Positions 46,393 through 58,006 of a stretch of DNA of 64,000 nucleotides are shown here, one piece after another; the stretch's first letter is position 1, and each line of letters starts with the position of its first letter. This DNA is from Eutreptiella sp. 'Long Island Sound 2002' (taxonomy: Eukaryota > Euglenozoa > Euglenophyceae > Eutreptiales > Eutreptiaceae). The stretch spans positions 178,591,754 to 178,655,753 of the forward strand of contig OZ038378.1 of the NCBI GenBank assembly GCA_964036045.1, in the 5' to 3' direction. The position numbers were made by a program, and so were the translations under genes. The notes beneath the pieces are model-generated. The model made no database searches and was not told the origin of the DNA. It saw nothing but the letters and a program-made list of their open reading frames with translations.

Positions 46393-47631
46393 CCCCTGGG
46401 TAGCCTAAACAAGGTTTACCGTGCGCACTTTGCGTGGCCTACCTTTTAATGCGTGTGTGAATGCACGAGCATGCACGACTGTGTTGGGCAAACCTGCCCA
46501 TCTTAACCGCAATCTCGAACTCCACCAGGGGGTGGCACCACCTGGGCGTACCTACCTTACCTACCGCTGGAGAACGTTGCTATGCACTTGTGTGTATGTC
46601 TAATCACCCTGATCTGACCTCTAATCATCTGCAAACTTTCTAATCAATCCCTCTATCGCGTTCTATCGTTGTTAGCGCTGCTACAAGACTCGTTCACGGA
46701 GACACGAGATGAGCAATGTGTATGCGGCATACGAGACGAGCATACCTGTAGTTTATACCTGATTCATTGAAGTCTTTTCGTTGATTTTCGAATTCTTGCA
46801 TTTTTGATACTTCTATTAGTGTGGGTGGAATCTGTATGTTTATTGATTAATGTGTGTCTCGTTATTTTCAAAACTATGTGAGACATACGTTTATAATGCC
46901 ATTATTTCTGTATTTTCCGGCGCTTTGCTAGGAGCCGCTCCTGCGCGCCGCCTTTTTATGCGTAGGAATTTCTTGCCTTAAAAAATCTAGACATGACTAT
47001 AATTTTTATAAAAATGTGCTTCTGATGCACAATTGGATTCTGCTCAGGTGTGTTGTCTTAGAAAAATTCTAGGCCGTCATTTGACGGATTTTGGTGTCGT
47101 CGCTTCGCTTTTGCGTTGATTCGTCCATAATTCTCCCATTCCTGCCTCTGCAGATACCCACGCGCAGCCTCGCTGAGTAGGCCGTGTTCGGGCCGAAACG
47201 CAGCAGTCTGGAGAGACTGAGCAGAACCCAAGACCCCACCAAGGGGCATTTTAATTTTTTTACGACTCCCTTTGCCCTAAGACAGGTCACAGGTCGCCAG
47301 CAGGTTTACGAGAACCCATGCGAGTGTGTATATTGTGTCTTGCGTTGGGTTTGTGTCGCGCTGCGTCTTGGAGGGAGGGATGCACATGCACATGTTTTGG
47401 CATGCTCCCAAACTAACCCAACCAAGCCACAGGAGCCCCGGCAGCGCCATGAGCGCTGAGTCTTCTGTAGGAAATGTTACAAACAGAGCAGCAAAAGAGC
47501 GCCCGCCATGGTGAGCGCCCATTTTTCTGTGTGAGGGAAACTATAGGTATTTTAAAGTAGATGTGGAAACCAAGGAAAGGCCAAGAAAAAATCCCTTTTT
47601 CCTAAAATGCGACAGTGGTGGCCACCACAGC

Positions 47632-47641
47632 ACAAGGGGGG
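47632..47641 (+). other. Polypurine tract of element B
   Basis: ACAAGGGGGG ends at the first base of the 3' LTR (AGTAAGAAA). Confidence 0.75.
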
Positions 47642-48427
47642 AGTAAGAAAAAGTGCTTTTCCAATGCTTTGAGGCATACTCTAGTTGTATTAGAGATGCA
47701 CTGAGCATCCATGCATTTCTATCTTAGTATTGGTCCCACCAAAACTGGTGATAACACATTTTGACCTATGGAACCAAACACCCAATCAGGATATGGAGTG
47801 GACCTCTTAATCCCCTTTCAATGTGAGGCAAATCATCTTTTCCTGAGTTGACTGAGAACTGACATATCCAGGGCAGAACCTATGAATTTATCTATGTTTT
47901 TCCATGAATTCTTAGCTATCCTAGTGGTATGCACCCTAGGGGGCTGGGCACCTCTTTTTGAGAGGTCCTGGGTTCAATTCCCGGTCAGCCTAGCTAAGTA
48001 GGAAGATCCCATGTGACATGGCAGTGACCTCATCGCCACATGCCCTGCCACCTCAGCACATATGGGACCCAAAACAAAGAGTGCACATCTCCTGAGACGG
48101 CACTATGGAGAAAGAGTGACCATGGGGCAGTTTTCCAACTCTTTTCCAAAACATTTCAGCTATCTTTGTGAATATGCAATCCGATTTGACCTGAGTTGCA
48201 GTTTCTGTGAATATCCTTTCATCTTTCACTGTTTACACTGCAGCCCTTCATGCTTTGATCCTGATTCTCTTCTCCTTGCACACCTCTGGCTTGGGCTATC
48301 CTGGATTTACTGTATTTCAGCAAACAAAAGGTTTTCATCTCCAAAAACAAGCAGCAGGAAACCCTACACCAGCAGCAAGCAGCAGGAGAGACAAAAGCAC
48401 AGTGTTGAAACCACTATAAACTTTTCT
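47642..48427 (+). repeat. 3' LTR of element B (786 bp)
   Basis: Partner of 9813-10598, including the tRNA-like module (about 47911-47999). It is followed by the CTCTT duplication at 48428-48432 and by element A pol coding on the minus strand. Confidence 0.9.
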
Positions 48428-49650
48428 CTCTTCACACCACCCGAACCCTTGTCACTCTTCTCCTCACACAACCAATAAAAACACCTCAAAACGACAGAGA
48501 AAATATGCTGTAAATTTGTGTGTGGCGCATGGTATGCGGACACACTGTCGGGGTTAGGGGAGGTGCATGGGAAATCAGGGGGAGTATTCTGGTCCATCTG
48601 CACTCCTGGAGGCTGGCCTGACACACCAGTGCTTCCGAATCCAGCCTCCCCTCGTGTGGTGCTGTCCAGTTCTGTAACCTGTTGTACCTCGGGAGTGAGG
48701 TGCAACTCCAGCACCATCTGTGCTATCCTGTCCCCCTGACGCACCGGAAAATTTTGATCACTATCGTTGACCATGACCACTATGACATGGCCCCTGTAGT
48801 CCTGATCAATGGTGCCAGCCTGCACTGTAACCCTATTCCTAGTTGTCAGCCCCGACCTGCTCTTAATCTGACCATAGACATGACGAGGCAGTTCCATGGC
48901 TAGGTCTGTATCCACTAGCGCCTGGCCCCGTGCCGGCACCGTGGTCGGACCTGCAGCATATATGTCATAGGCCGCACTTCCAGGTGTGGCCCTGGTAGGC
49001 ATTACAGCCCTCTCTGTCAACCTGCGGACCTTGAGGCGTACTGAACTGGTGTACTGACTCAACAATGCCGGCAACGCAGCGCTATGCACAAAAGTCTGAC
49101 CCTGTGGGATCCAACCTGAGCAGTCCTGTGGTGACTCAAAAGTGTCTGGATTCCATGGCGCCAGAGGGGGGGAAAGGGGGGGCTCCATACGAGGTGAATC
49201 TGGTGTCGTACCGGCTCGCTCTGCCCACTCCAGACTCAAGGGGGGCACAGTGATGGACATCTGCTTTACCCCCTTTCTACAGGTTTCGTTAATCCTGCGG
49301 ACTCGTTGCCCCATCTCACGAGCCTTATTTTCCAGATAAGACTTCTCGTGCCTCACAGGGTCACACTCAGGGCACCTGAAACGAACTCTAAAATGTCTCG
49401 TGGCGTGCATGGTGTAACCCTGCTTGTCACAACCGGGCGTCAGGCATTCAGAAATAAAATAAAATATGGGCACTTCAGAAAAATGTACCCTCGACTCCCT
49501 CTGCCGAGTGACTTTCTGTTCCTCCCCGTTCCCTTGCTGTGACACAGTACCTGATGTCTGGTCGGGCGTGAACATGATACCTGGAGTCTCGGCTTGTATA
49601 TTCTGACATCTTGCCTGCGGAATTGATTCCTGTGACACAGATGCAGTCAT
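48428..49650 (-). pseudogene. pol: Element A pol N-terminus: zinc finger and dUTPase
   Basis: About 407 codons that continue in frame at 9812 when element B is removed. Residues about 65-95 hold CLTPGCDKQGYTMHATRHF and then RCPEC, a Cys/His cluster that probably binds zinc. Residues about 213-341 are a dUTPase with all five family motifs: GSAAYDIYA, GQIKSRSGL, AGTIDQDYRGHV, RIAQMVL and RGEAGFGSTG. dUTPase hydrolyses dUTP to dUMP and pyrophosphate and would limit uracil in the cDNA. The ATG at 49650 lies about 60 bases after the downstream-most gag stop, and a TAA closes this frame just upstream near 49686, so how pol is expressed is unclear. Confidence 0.85.
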
Positions 49651-49714
49651 ACTCGCTGAGCATGCACATCCAGCCGAATTGATTTACGTTGCTGGATCTC
49701 CGCAGGCTCTGGCA

Positions 49715-51312
49715 TCAGGGCGCTTGTTGGTTGCCGCCAATTATACCACCGCTTCGGTGGATGTCGACAACGATACTTGCCGGGCCTCTATTGCTTCTTG
49801 GGATGCGGACATTCTGCAGCCCAATGTCCTGTCTTGCCACAATTGTGACAGTCTCCTCGTTTCTCGGTGGACTTGGATCTGCCACTTGAATTACTGCCGC
49901 TCCTTCCATCTTTAGACCCACGGCCTGGGCTTCGTCCCCGTTTTTTCTGCGGACAGTAGGCAGATTGGTGTCCTTTCTGCCCACAGTTGTGGCACGGCAC
50001 ATCCTTGAGCTGCGGGCACTCCTTGGAAATGTGGCCAGGTTTTTTACAGTAATAGCATATTGATTTACCCAATGCATCAAAGCCTCCTTAGACAGTCTTG
50101 TACTGGTGCTCGCACTGGATCTGGCTGGACTGCAACCCCTCTGCGTGGTGAAAGCAGGGGATTTGGACCGTTCACGGCCATCCCTCCTATCGGACTTGCT
50201 CGTAGTACTGGACCGTCGTTCACTATAACGTCCATCTCTGTCCTTGTCCCTACTATTGCCGCGATCCCTGTATCCCGAACTGCCTGAGCGTTCACCACGC
50301 CCTCGGCTGTTCTCCCGATGCCGGCCGCGTTCTCGTGATCGGTTTCTCTCCCTTGTATCAGTCATCGACTTCTGGCCCCCTCCAGAAAACGATCTGCGTC
50401 CCTCCGCCGAAGAACTGGTACGATCTCTTCCGGCTCGTTCAGGTTTAACTTGGTCGGAACCTCTTCTTCCAACCCAATTGACTTGTGTCTCCTGCAGATG
50501 ACGTAGCAGTTGGCCTTCAGCTTTCTTTCTGCGTTCCTGAGTGCGCAACTGCGGCATAATAGTCAAGAACATTTCCAAATAACTGTGGCTGAAATCGCTT
50601 TCACTTTCCGCCTGCCACAGCCGATCATAGGCCTTTCCCATTGTCCTATCATCCGGGTTTTGTGTGACATACAAGGCTAACTCTGTTATCATTTGTATCT
50701 TCGCCGCTTCCATTGTCACACCTCCTGGTACCTGCTTTCCTTTTCGGCCCCAGCTCGTCATCCACTTGGCGAACTTGGCACTGGTAAGCGGTCCTTCTGG
50801 CAAGTTTTCGTCCTGCCACTCACGGGTCGGTGTATAGATATCATCCATCTTTTCACCCGTAACAACCTCGAACAACTGTGCATAACCCAGCTGCTCATCG
50901 ACAAACCGTTCTGTATCATCCTGGCGTTTTTCGTCATTCGTCAGTGCTGCCAGCAACATCTCACACTGCATGTGCTCGGTGTACCTGGACGCATGCGAAC
51001 GTCTCCACTGTCGATACTGCTTGAGCCACTCCTTTTTGGTCTCCTCTTTTCCATCCCATGACGGTATTTTAGCTCTCTTCTTCATGATTTCCTTGGTAGT
51101 GGGGCCCATCCATGAGTTCGCATGATCTCCATAAGGACCAACTTCTTTTCCCAACAACGTGGGCTCAGCTGCTGTTGCCTGATGTTGGTCCGTCCCCGGA
51201 GGCAACTGCACTTCCTGGAATGCAATACCTGTTCCAACTCCCATCAGTGTTATCCGTGTGCGTCGTCCACTTCTCGCGGCAGCTGTATCCAACGCCAAAG
51301 TTGGTACGAACC
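49715..51312 (-). pseudogene. gag: Element A gag: capsid and three CCHC knuckles
   Basis: The capsid-like frame (ATG 51298) has helical wording such as KEWLKQYRQWRRSHASRYTE and SYLEMFLTIMPQLRTQERRK, then an Arg/Ser/Asp-rich linker (about 50430-50150). Near 50080 the frame changes. In the new frame (about 50090-49788) are three knuckles: CYYCKKPGHISKEC, CHNCGQKGHQSAYC and CHNCGKTGHWAAEC. That frame stops at 49788-49790. The capsid frame runs on without domains to 49715, so a one-base indel near 50080 is the likely lesion. A TGA at about 51316 separates it from the coiled-coil part upstream. Confidence 0.8.
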
Positions 51313-52588
51313 CTCAATCTTTAAAGTGGGGTTCTTTTTGCAACCACCGGATATCATCATTCTGGCGATATCCAGGGACTGATGCCCGCTCAGGTTCAAC
51401 AGGTCCTGGTACCCACCAATCAGGCGGCTCTTGCACTGTCCTTTTTTGTGTTGCGACTCGCTTGACGGCCGTGGTTGTGTTGACCTGAATGTTCTTCCCA
51501 ACCGGCTTCTTCATCTACCTCTCTGCGGCCCTCAGAAGTACATACTTGCTGCACCTTGTCTGCCAGCAGGTCCATATTTCGCCGCAACTCCTCTTCACCA
51601 GCCCTGATGTGCTCCTTCAATTGATGAAAATTCCACTTCATGTGCTCATCTCTCCTCTGCAGCACCTCCACAAACTCCTTCCGCACTTCGTCAGCCCCTC
51701 TAGTGTCTCCAATGCCCGGGCTCGGACCGTGTTTGGGACTGGCTGCCGCTTGCGCCAACATTTCGTCAACTTGCTGCAGTTTTGTGCGTATGGAGTGAAG
51801 ATCACCTGTGGCAGTGAACTCCTTCAGTACCCGTTCATATTGTGATCCCATCTGTTCCTTCATCCCTCGTTGTACTTCGGTCAGCTTCAGGTCCGAGGAA
51901 GTTTGCATCTGGCTCTGTGCCTCTTGAATTTGTCCCTGCACCCGCTGTCGTATCTCCAGCATCTCGGTCTGTCCTTGCTGCGCGCTGCTGTCAATTCTTT
52001 TGGCATTGTCCTCGAATCTGTCCGAACATCCCTGTTGCATCTTCTTGATTTGTTCACGTACCTGTGCAACTCCCGCTCGCTCAGGTTGAATCACCTCCTG
52101 GACATGTACCCGTTTCTGCTGCACTCCTTGAATTTCCTTCTCCAGCTTGCCTCCATTCTCCGTAATGCTGTGCAATTGTTCTTCGAACTTCCGCACATTT
52201 TCCTTGGTGAACATCTGTTGGTGTCCAGTCTCCTTGGGTCGTGTGTCATGCTCTCGTATCGTGAGTACTGCTGCTCGGCACTCCTTCACCAAATCCTGCA
52301 TCTTGGGGATGAGATCCTGTGCATTTTCAAGCACCCGGGTCGCCACCCTCTCCTGGCTTTCCACTCTGGCCATCAAGTCCTCACTCGCCACGGACATCTC
52401 ATGCATCTTGTTTCCATGGTCCCGCACCGTCTCCGCAACCAGGGCAGTTATCTCCGTCACCTGGGCTTGCATCCGTTTCTCCATGGCCTGGACCTCCGAA
52501 CATGCACGAGTAACTTCCTTTTGCACCTTTTGCTGCTCTCCCACAGATTGATGAAAGGTCTTCTCCGTTTTTCTCAGTTGATATGCCT
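51313..52588 (-). pseudogene. gag: Element A gag coiled-coil segment, left copy of 1.27-kb duplication
   Basis: This segment repeats 58011-59279 with roughly 2% differences. It encodes the C-terminal part of the coiled-coil region (EKTFHQSVGEQQKVQKEV to QKEPHFKD). A one-base gain in a T-run near 51440 shifts its frame. It is contiguous with the capsid part, so it is the copy that keeps the original downstream junction. At its upstream end (about 52588) similarity stops within TTGATATGCC, where block F begins. Confidence 0.8.
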
Positions 52589-53805
52589 TTTTGCCTGGCG
52601 CGTGTCGCGTGCGCTGGGGTCCTGTCCCAGAACGAAATAAAAAGATAGGTAAAACACGACGGAAAAAGTTTTCTGAATAGCTGAAAATAAAGCTAATCAG
52701 CATAAAAAACGGTTAGGCCAAAAAGCGCGCTGCGAAACGCGTAAAAACGCGACGAAAAATGTTTCGACGTAAAATAGGTGAATAGTTAGCGCCGTAAACA
52801 CCGAAACGCTCGTAGGACCCTAACGCCGTCCCTCACGACGTCTAACTAGCCGTAGGCGCAAAGAGAAACGCGTCGCGAGCAGCGCGTAAAACTCGAAAAA
52901 AAACTTTCTAAGCCGCCGCGTCCCTTCGCCCTGCGTCCCTTCCTTTTCTTTCCTTCTCCATGCACCCACCTCCCTTCTCTCGTGCCTGCCCTCACTCCTT
53001 TTCGTCAGCTTAGGCAACTGGCCCTGGGGGAAAAGCGGTCAACCCCTTGCAAGCAACACCACCATCTTCGCGGCCGCGTGGCAACACGTAAGTCAGAAAA
53101 TTCACCTTGGTATTGCTGCTTACCTGCGTGCGTGAGTTGCGTAGATTTTGATTTTTCTAAGGTGAAACGTTAAAGTTTTTGGTTTTCAGAAAGTTTTCAA
53201 AGGCACTGAAAAACAGCAGGGGTATTTAGCAAAGGAAAAGAGGACAAAAGGAAAAACAAACACCAGCAGCGCAGACAACCGCACAGCACAGCCCACCAGC
53301 ACAACACCGCAAGGCAGCACAGCACCGCAGGACACGGCACAGGGCGCAGGACTCCACAGGACAACGCACAGCACAGCAAGACACCACGACACACCAGAGC
53401 GGCACCACCACACCGCAGACACCACAACACACAGGGACACGCCACAGCACGAGGCATCAACAACAGCGCAGACGCAACCGGAACCGAACAACACGACGCG
53501 CAGCGCAACACAGCACCGCACACACAGGGACAAGACACAAACCAGCAACACCAACAAAGCAAAACGGACAGCAGGGCGCCACAGCACGGCACCAGCAGAC
53601 AACTACGGGCCACCAGACCCAGCACCGCACCAAAGCACACCAAAGGAAACAGCACAACACACGGCAGGGCACCACAGCACCGGGCGCCAGCAACAGCACG
53701 CACAACACGAACAGCACAGCGCAAGCGCACCAGCACAACGAAGCACAGCACCGCACAGAGCAAAGAGGACAGGGAACGCACAGCACAGCACCCAAGGACA
53801 CACAC

Positions 53806-56800
53806 AGCCAGGAGTGGCTGGGTGCAAGCGGAGCACACACACAGCCCAACACCCCAGCCAAGAGTGGCGGGGCGCAGCCGAAACCCAAGCCCAAACACAC
53901 ACACCCACACCGCGCACCCGTGGCCAGGAGTGGCTGGGTGCAAGCGAAGCACACACACAGCCCAACACCCCAGCCAGGAGTGGCGGGGCGCAGCTGAAAC
54001 CCGAGCCCAAACACTCACACCCACACCGCGCATCCGTGGCCAGGAGTGGCTGGGTGCAAGCGGACCACGCACACAGCCCAACACCCCAGCCAGGAGTGGC
54101 GGGGCGCAGCCGAAACCCGAGCCCAAACACACACACCGACACCGCGCACCCGTGGCCAGGAGTGGCTGAGTGCAAGCGGAGCACACGCACAGCCCAACAC
54201 CCCAGCCAGGAGTGGCGGGGCGCAGCCGAAACCCGAGCCCAAACAGACACACCCACACCGCGCACCCCTGGCCAGGAGTGGCTGGGTGCAAGCGGAGCAC
54301 ACACACAGCCCAACACCCCAGCCAGGAGTGGCGGGGCGCAGCCGAAACCCGAGCCCAAACACACACACCCACACCGCGCACCCGTGGCAACGAGTGGCTG
54401 GGTGCAAGCGGAGCACACACACAGCCCAACACCCCTGCCAGGAGTGGCGGGGCGCAACCGAAACCCGAGCCCAAACACACACACCCACACCGCGCACCCG
54501 TGGCCAGGAGTGGCTGGGTGCAAGCGGAGCACACACACAGCCCAACACCCCAGCCAGGAGTGGCGGGGCGCAGCCGAGACCCGAGCCCAAACACACACAC
54601 CCACAGCGCGCACCCGTGCCAGGAGTGGCTCGGTGCAAGCGGAGCACACACACAGCCCAACACCCCAGCCAGGAGTGGCGGGGCGCAGCCGAAACCCGAG
54701 CCCAAACACACACACCCACACCGCGCACCCGTGGCCAGGAGTGGCTGGGTGCAAGCGGAGCACGCACACAGCCCAACACCCCAGCCAGGAGAGGCGGGGC
54801 GCAGCCGAAACCCGAGCCCAAACACACACACCCACACCGCGCATCCGTGGCCAGGAGTGGCTGGGTGCAAGCAGAGCACACACACAGCCCAACACCCCAG
54901 CCAGGAGTGGCGGGGCGCAGCCGAAACCCGAGCCCAAACACACACACCCACACCGCGCACCCCTGGCAACGAGTGGCTGGGTGCAAGCGGAGCACACACA
55001 CAGCCCAACACCCCTGCCAGGAGTGGCGGGGCGCAACCGAAACCCGAGCCACAACACACACACCCACACCGCGCACCCGTGGCCAGGAGTGGCTGGGTGC
55101 AAGCGGAGCACACACACAGCCCAACACCCCAGCCAGGAGTGGCGGGGCGCAGCCGAGACCCGAGCCCAAACACACACACCCACAGCGTGCACCCGTGCCA
55201 GGAGTGGCTCGGTGCAAGCGGAGCACACACACAGCCCAACACCCCAGCCAGGAGTGGCGGGGCGCAGCCGAAACCCGACCCCAAACACACACACCCACAC
55301 CGCGCACCCGTGGCCAGGAGTGGCTGGGTGCAAGCGGAGCACGCACACAGCCCAACACCCCAGCCAGGAGAGGCGGGGCGCAGCCGAAACCCGAGCCCAA
55401 ACACACACACCCACACCGCGCATCCGTGGCCAGGAGTGGCTGGGTGCAAGCGGAGCACACACACAGCCCAACACCCCAGCGAGGAGTGGCGGGGCGCAGC
55501 CGAAACCCGAGCCCAAACACACACACCCACACCGCGCACACGTGCAAGGAGTGGCTAGGTGCACGCGGAGCACACGCACAACCCAACACCCCAGCCAGGA
55601 GTTGCGGGGCACAGCCAAAACCCGAGCCCAAACACACAAACCCACACCGCGCACCCGTGGCCAGGAGTGGCTGGGTGCAAGCGGAGCACAGACACAGCCC
55701 AACACCCCAGCCAGGAGTCGCGGGGCGCAGCCGAAACCCGAGCCCGAACACACACACCCACACCGCGCACCCGTGGCCAGGAGTGGCTGGGTGCCAGCGG
55801 ACCACACACACAGCCCAACACCCCAGCCAGGAGTGGCGGGGCGCAGCCGAAACCCGAGTCCAAACACACACACCCACACCGCGCACCCGTGGCCAGGAGT
55901 GGCTGGGTGCAAGCGGAGCACGCACACAGCCCAACACCCCAGCCAGGAGTGGCGGGGCGCAGCCCAAACCCGAGCTCAAACACACACACCGACACCGCGG
56001 ACCCATGGCCAGGAGTGGCTGGGTGCAAGCGGAGCACACGCACAGCCCAACACCCCAGCCAGGAGTGGCGGGGCGCAGCCGAAACCCGAGCCCAAACAGA
56101 CACACCCACACCGCGCACCCCTGGCCAGGAGTGGCTGGGTGCAAGCGGAGCACACACACAGCCCAACACCCCAGCCAGGGGGGGCGGGGCGCAGCCGAAA
56201 CCCGAGCCCAAACACACACACCCACACCGCGCACCCGTGGCAAGGAGTCGCTGGGTGCAAGCGGAGCACACACACAGCCCAACACCCCAGCCAGGAGTGG
56301 CGGGGCGCACCCGAAACCCGAGCCCAAACACACACACCCACACCGTGCACCCGTGGCCAGGAGTGGCTGGGTGCAAGCGGAGCACACACACAGCCCAACA
56401 CCCCAGCCAGGAGTGGCGGGGCGCAGCCGAGACCCGAGCCCAAACACACACACCCACAGCGCGCACCCGTGCCAGGAGTGGCTGGGTGCAAGCGGAGCAC
56501 ACACACAGCCCAACACCCCAGCCAGGAGTGGCGGGGCGCAGCCGAAACCCGAGCCAAAACACACACACCCACACCGCGCACCCGTGGTCAGGAGTGGCTG
56601 GGTGCAAGCGGAGCACGCACACAGCCCAACACCCCAGCCAGGAGAGGCGGGGCGCAGCCGAAACCCGAGCCCAAACACACACACCCACACCGCGCAACCG
56701 TGGCCAGGAGTGGCTGGGTGCAAGCGGAGCACACACACAGCCCAACACCCCAGCGAGGAGTGGCGGGGCGCAGCCGAAACCCGAGCCCAAACACACACAC

Positions 56801-57440
56801 CCACACCGCGCACACGTGCAAGGAGTGGCTAGGTGCACGCGGAGCACACGCACAGCCCAACACCCCAGCCAGGAGTTGCGGGGCACAGCCAAAACCCGAG
56901 CCCAAACACACAGACCCACACCGCGCAGCCGTGGCCAGGAGTGGCTGGGTGCAAGCGGAGCACACACACAGCCCAACACCCCAGCCAGGAGTCGCGGGGG
57001 CAGCCGAAACCCGAGCCCAAACACACACACCCACACCGCGCACCCGTGGCCAGGAGTGGCTCGGTGCAAGCGGAGCACACACACAGCCCAACACCCCAGC
57101 CAGGAGTGGCGGGGCGCAGCCGAAACCCGAGTCCAAACACACACACCCACACCGCGCACCCGTGGCCAGGAGTGGCTGGGTGCAAGCGGAGCACGCACAC
57201 AGCCCAACACCCCAGCCAGGAGTGGCGGGGCGCAGCCGAAAACCGAGCTCAAACACACACACCCACACCGCGCACCCGTGCCAGGAGTGGCTGGGTGCAA
57301 GCGGAGCATACACACAGCCCAACACCCCAGCCAGGAGTGGCGGGGCGCAGCCGAAACCCGAGCCCAAACACACACACCCACACCGCGCACCCGTCGCCAG
57401 GAGTGGCTGGGTGCAAGGAGAGCACACACACAAGCACACA
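53806..57440. repeat. Tandem array of about 31 monomers of 116 bp
   Basis: Start points of GGAGTGGCTGGGTGC recur at 53811, 53927, 54043, 54159 and so on, every 116 bases. Variants mark higher-order structure: GGCAACGAGTGG at about 54387 and 54966 (a five-unit repeat of about 582 bp) and CGTGCAAGGAGTGGCTAGG at 55541 and 56815 (about 1,274 bp, eleven units). Each monomer has an alternating CA stretch (ACACACACACCCACACC). Because 116 is not a multiple of three and T is scarce, all frames stay open for up to 1,257 codons. These ORFs are compositional. Confidence 0.9.
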
Positions 57441-58006
57441 CACACCCCAACACCCCAGACAAGAGTGCCGGGCGCAGCCGAAACCCGAACCCAACCACAA
57501 CCCAGACCCAAACACAAGCGCCACGCAACAGTAGGAAACCCAGTGTCCATAGCCCGGGCACTGAGGCAGCCCGTGCCATGCAGGTGACCCGGCCAAAGGA
57601 GATCCGGAGACCGGGGGTAAGGCTGCATCCTAAGGCCTGCGCTGCTTTGGGACTCGAGGCGGAGCGTGCGACACCCAAGCACCTCGGAACCCTAGTACCA
57701 AGAACTTGCATGCATGCCTTGGGAACGGGATACGCCAGGAAGTCCGGTGAACCCCTAGGGTTCCGCCCAAAGCAGGGGACCTGCGCAAGCACGGGGGCCC
57801 ACCCTCCCGGCATGACAAGCAGTCACGCTGGCGGCGATCAGCCCTCCCGGTGTTGCCCGGGGCGGCTTTGTTGGGGGCCACCAGTCAGGTCTAGCGGGAA
57901 GTAAGCCACCTCCCCTCTTCACGCGCGGAACCTCTTCCTGTTCGTCACAGGGGCGACGCCAGGGGGAACCATCGGGCGCCTCTCCACGACCGAGAGCACC
58001 TACCTA
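57441..58006. other. Unique GC-rich tail of block F
   Basis: Follows the array without repeats. I see no domain. It ends in a CCTA short tandem repeat (about 57990-58006) directly before element A gag sequence. Confidence 0.45.

Larger units (their letters stand above)
45417..47641 (+). other. 3' untranslated region of element B
   Basis: 2.2 kb without recognisable coding. Several blocks are about 85-90% like the element C 3' UTR by eye, including GGCCTAACAGGGGACGCC (about 45999) and the hairpin at 46359-46392. The last kilobase (46650-47640) is AT-richer and unlike C. It ends in ACAAGGGGGG (47632-47641), the polypurine tract. Confidence 0.7.
9813..48427 (+). mobile_element. Element B: Ty3/gypsy-like LTR retrotransposon, split by element C
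   Basis: Two 786-bp LTRs (9813-10598, 47642-48427) flank an initiator-tRNA-Met-like primer site, gag, protease, methyltransferase-like domain, RT, RNase H, integrase, chromodomain, a long 3' UTR and a polypurine tract, all on the plus strand. It sits in element A pol with a 5-bp duplication, and its protease is interrupted by element C. Its own length without C is about 11.3 kb. Two frameshifts and one stop in pol make it defective. LTR differences counted by eye: 14 in 786. Confidence 0.9.
52589..58006. other. Block F: satellite-bearing insertion inside element A gag
   Basis: 5.4 kb of foreign sequence between the two gag copies. It holds an AT-mixed stretch (52590-53190), a CAGCAC-rich low-complexity stretch (53250-53800), the 116-bp array, and a GC-rich unique stretch (57440-57990) ending in CCTACCTACCTACC just before gag resumes. 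The short-repeat end recalls insertion E, but the flanking direct repeats are 1.27 kb instead of 13 bp. Either it is a mobile element with an abnormal target duplication, or a repair or recombination event brought it in. No protein function is supported. Confidence 0.55.

Noticed and set aside
53197-57904. Open frames of 700-1,257 codons on both strands, including Cys-rich reverse-strand proteins
   Set aside because: They follow the 116-bp satellite. The monomer has no stops in most frames, and the peptide cycles through three phases because 116 is not a multiple of three.
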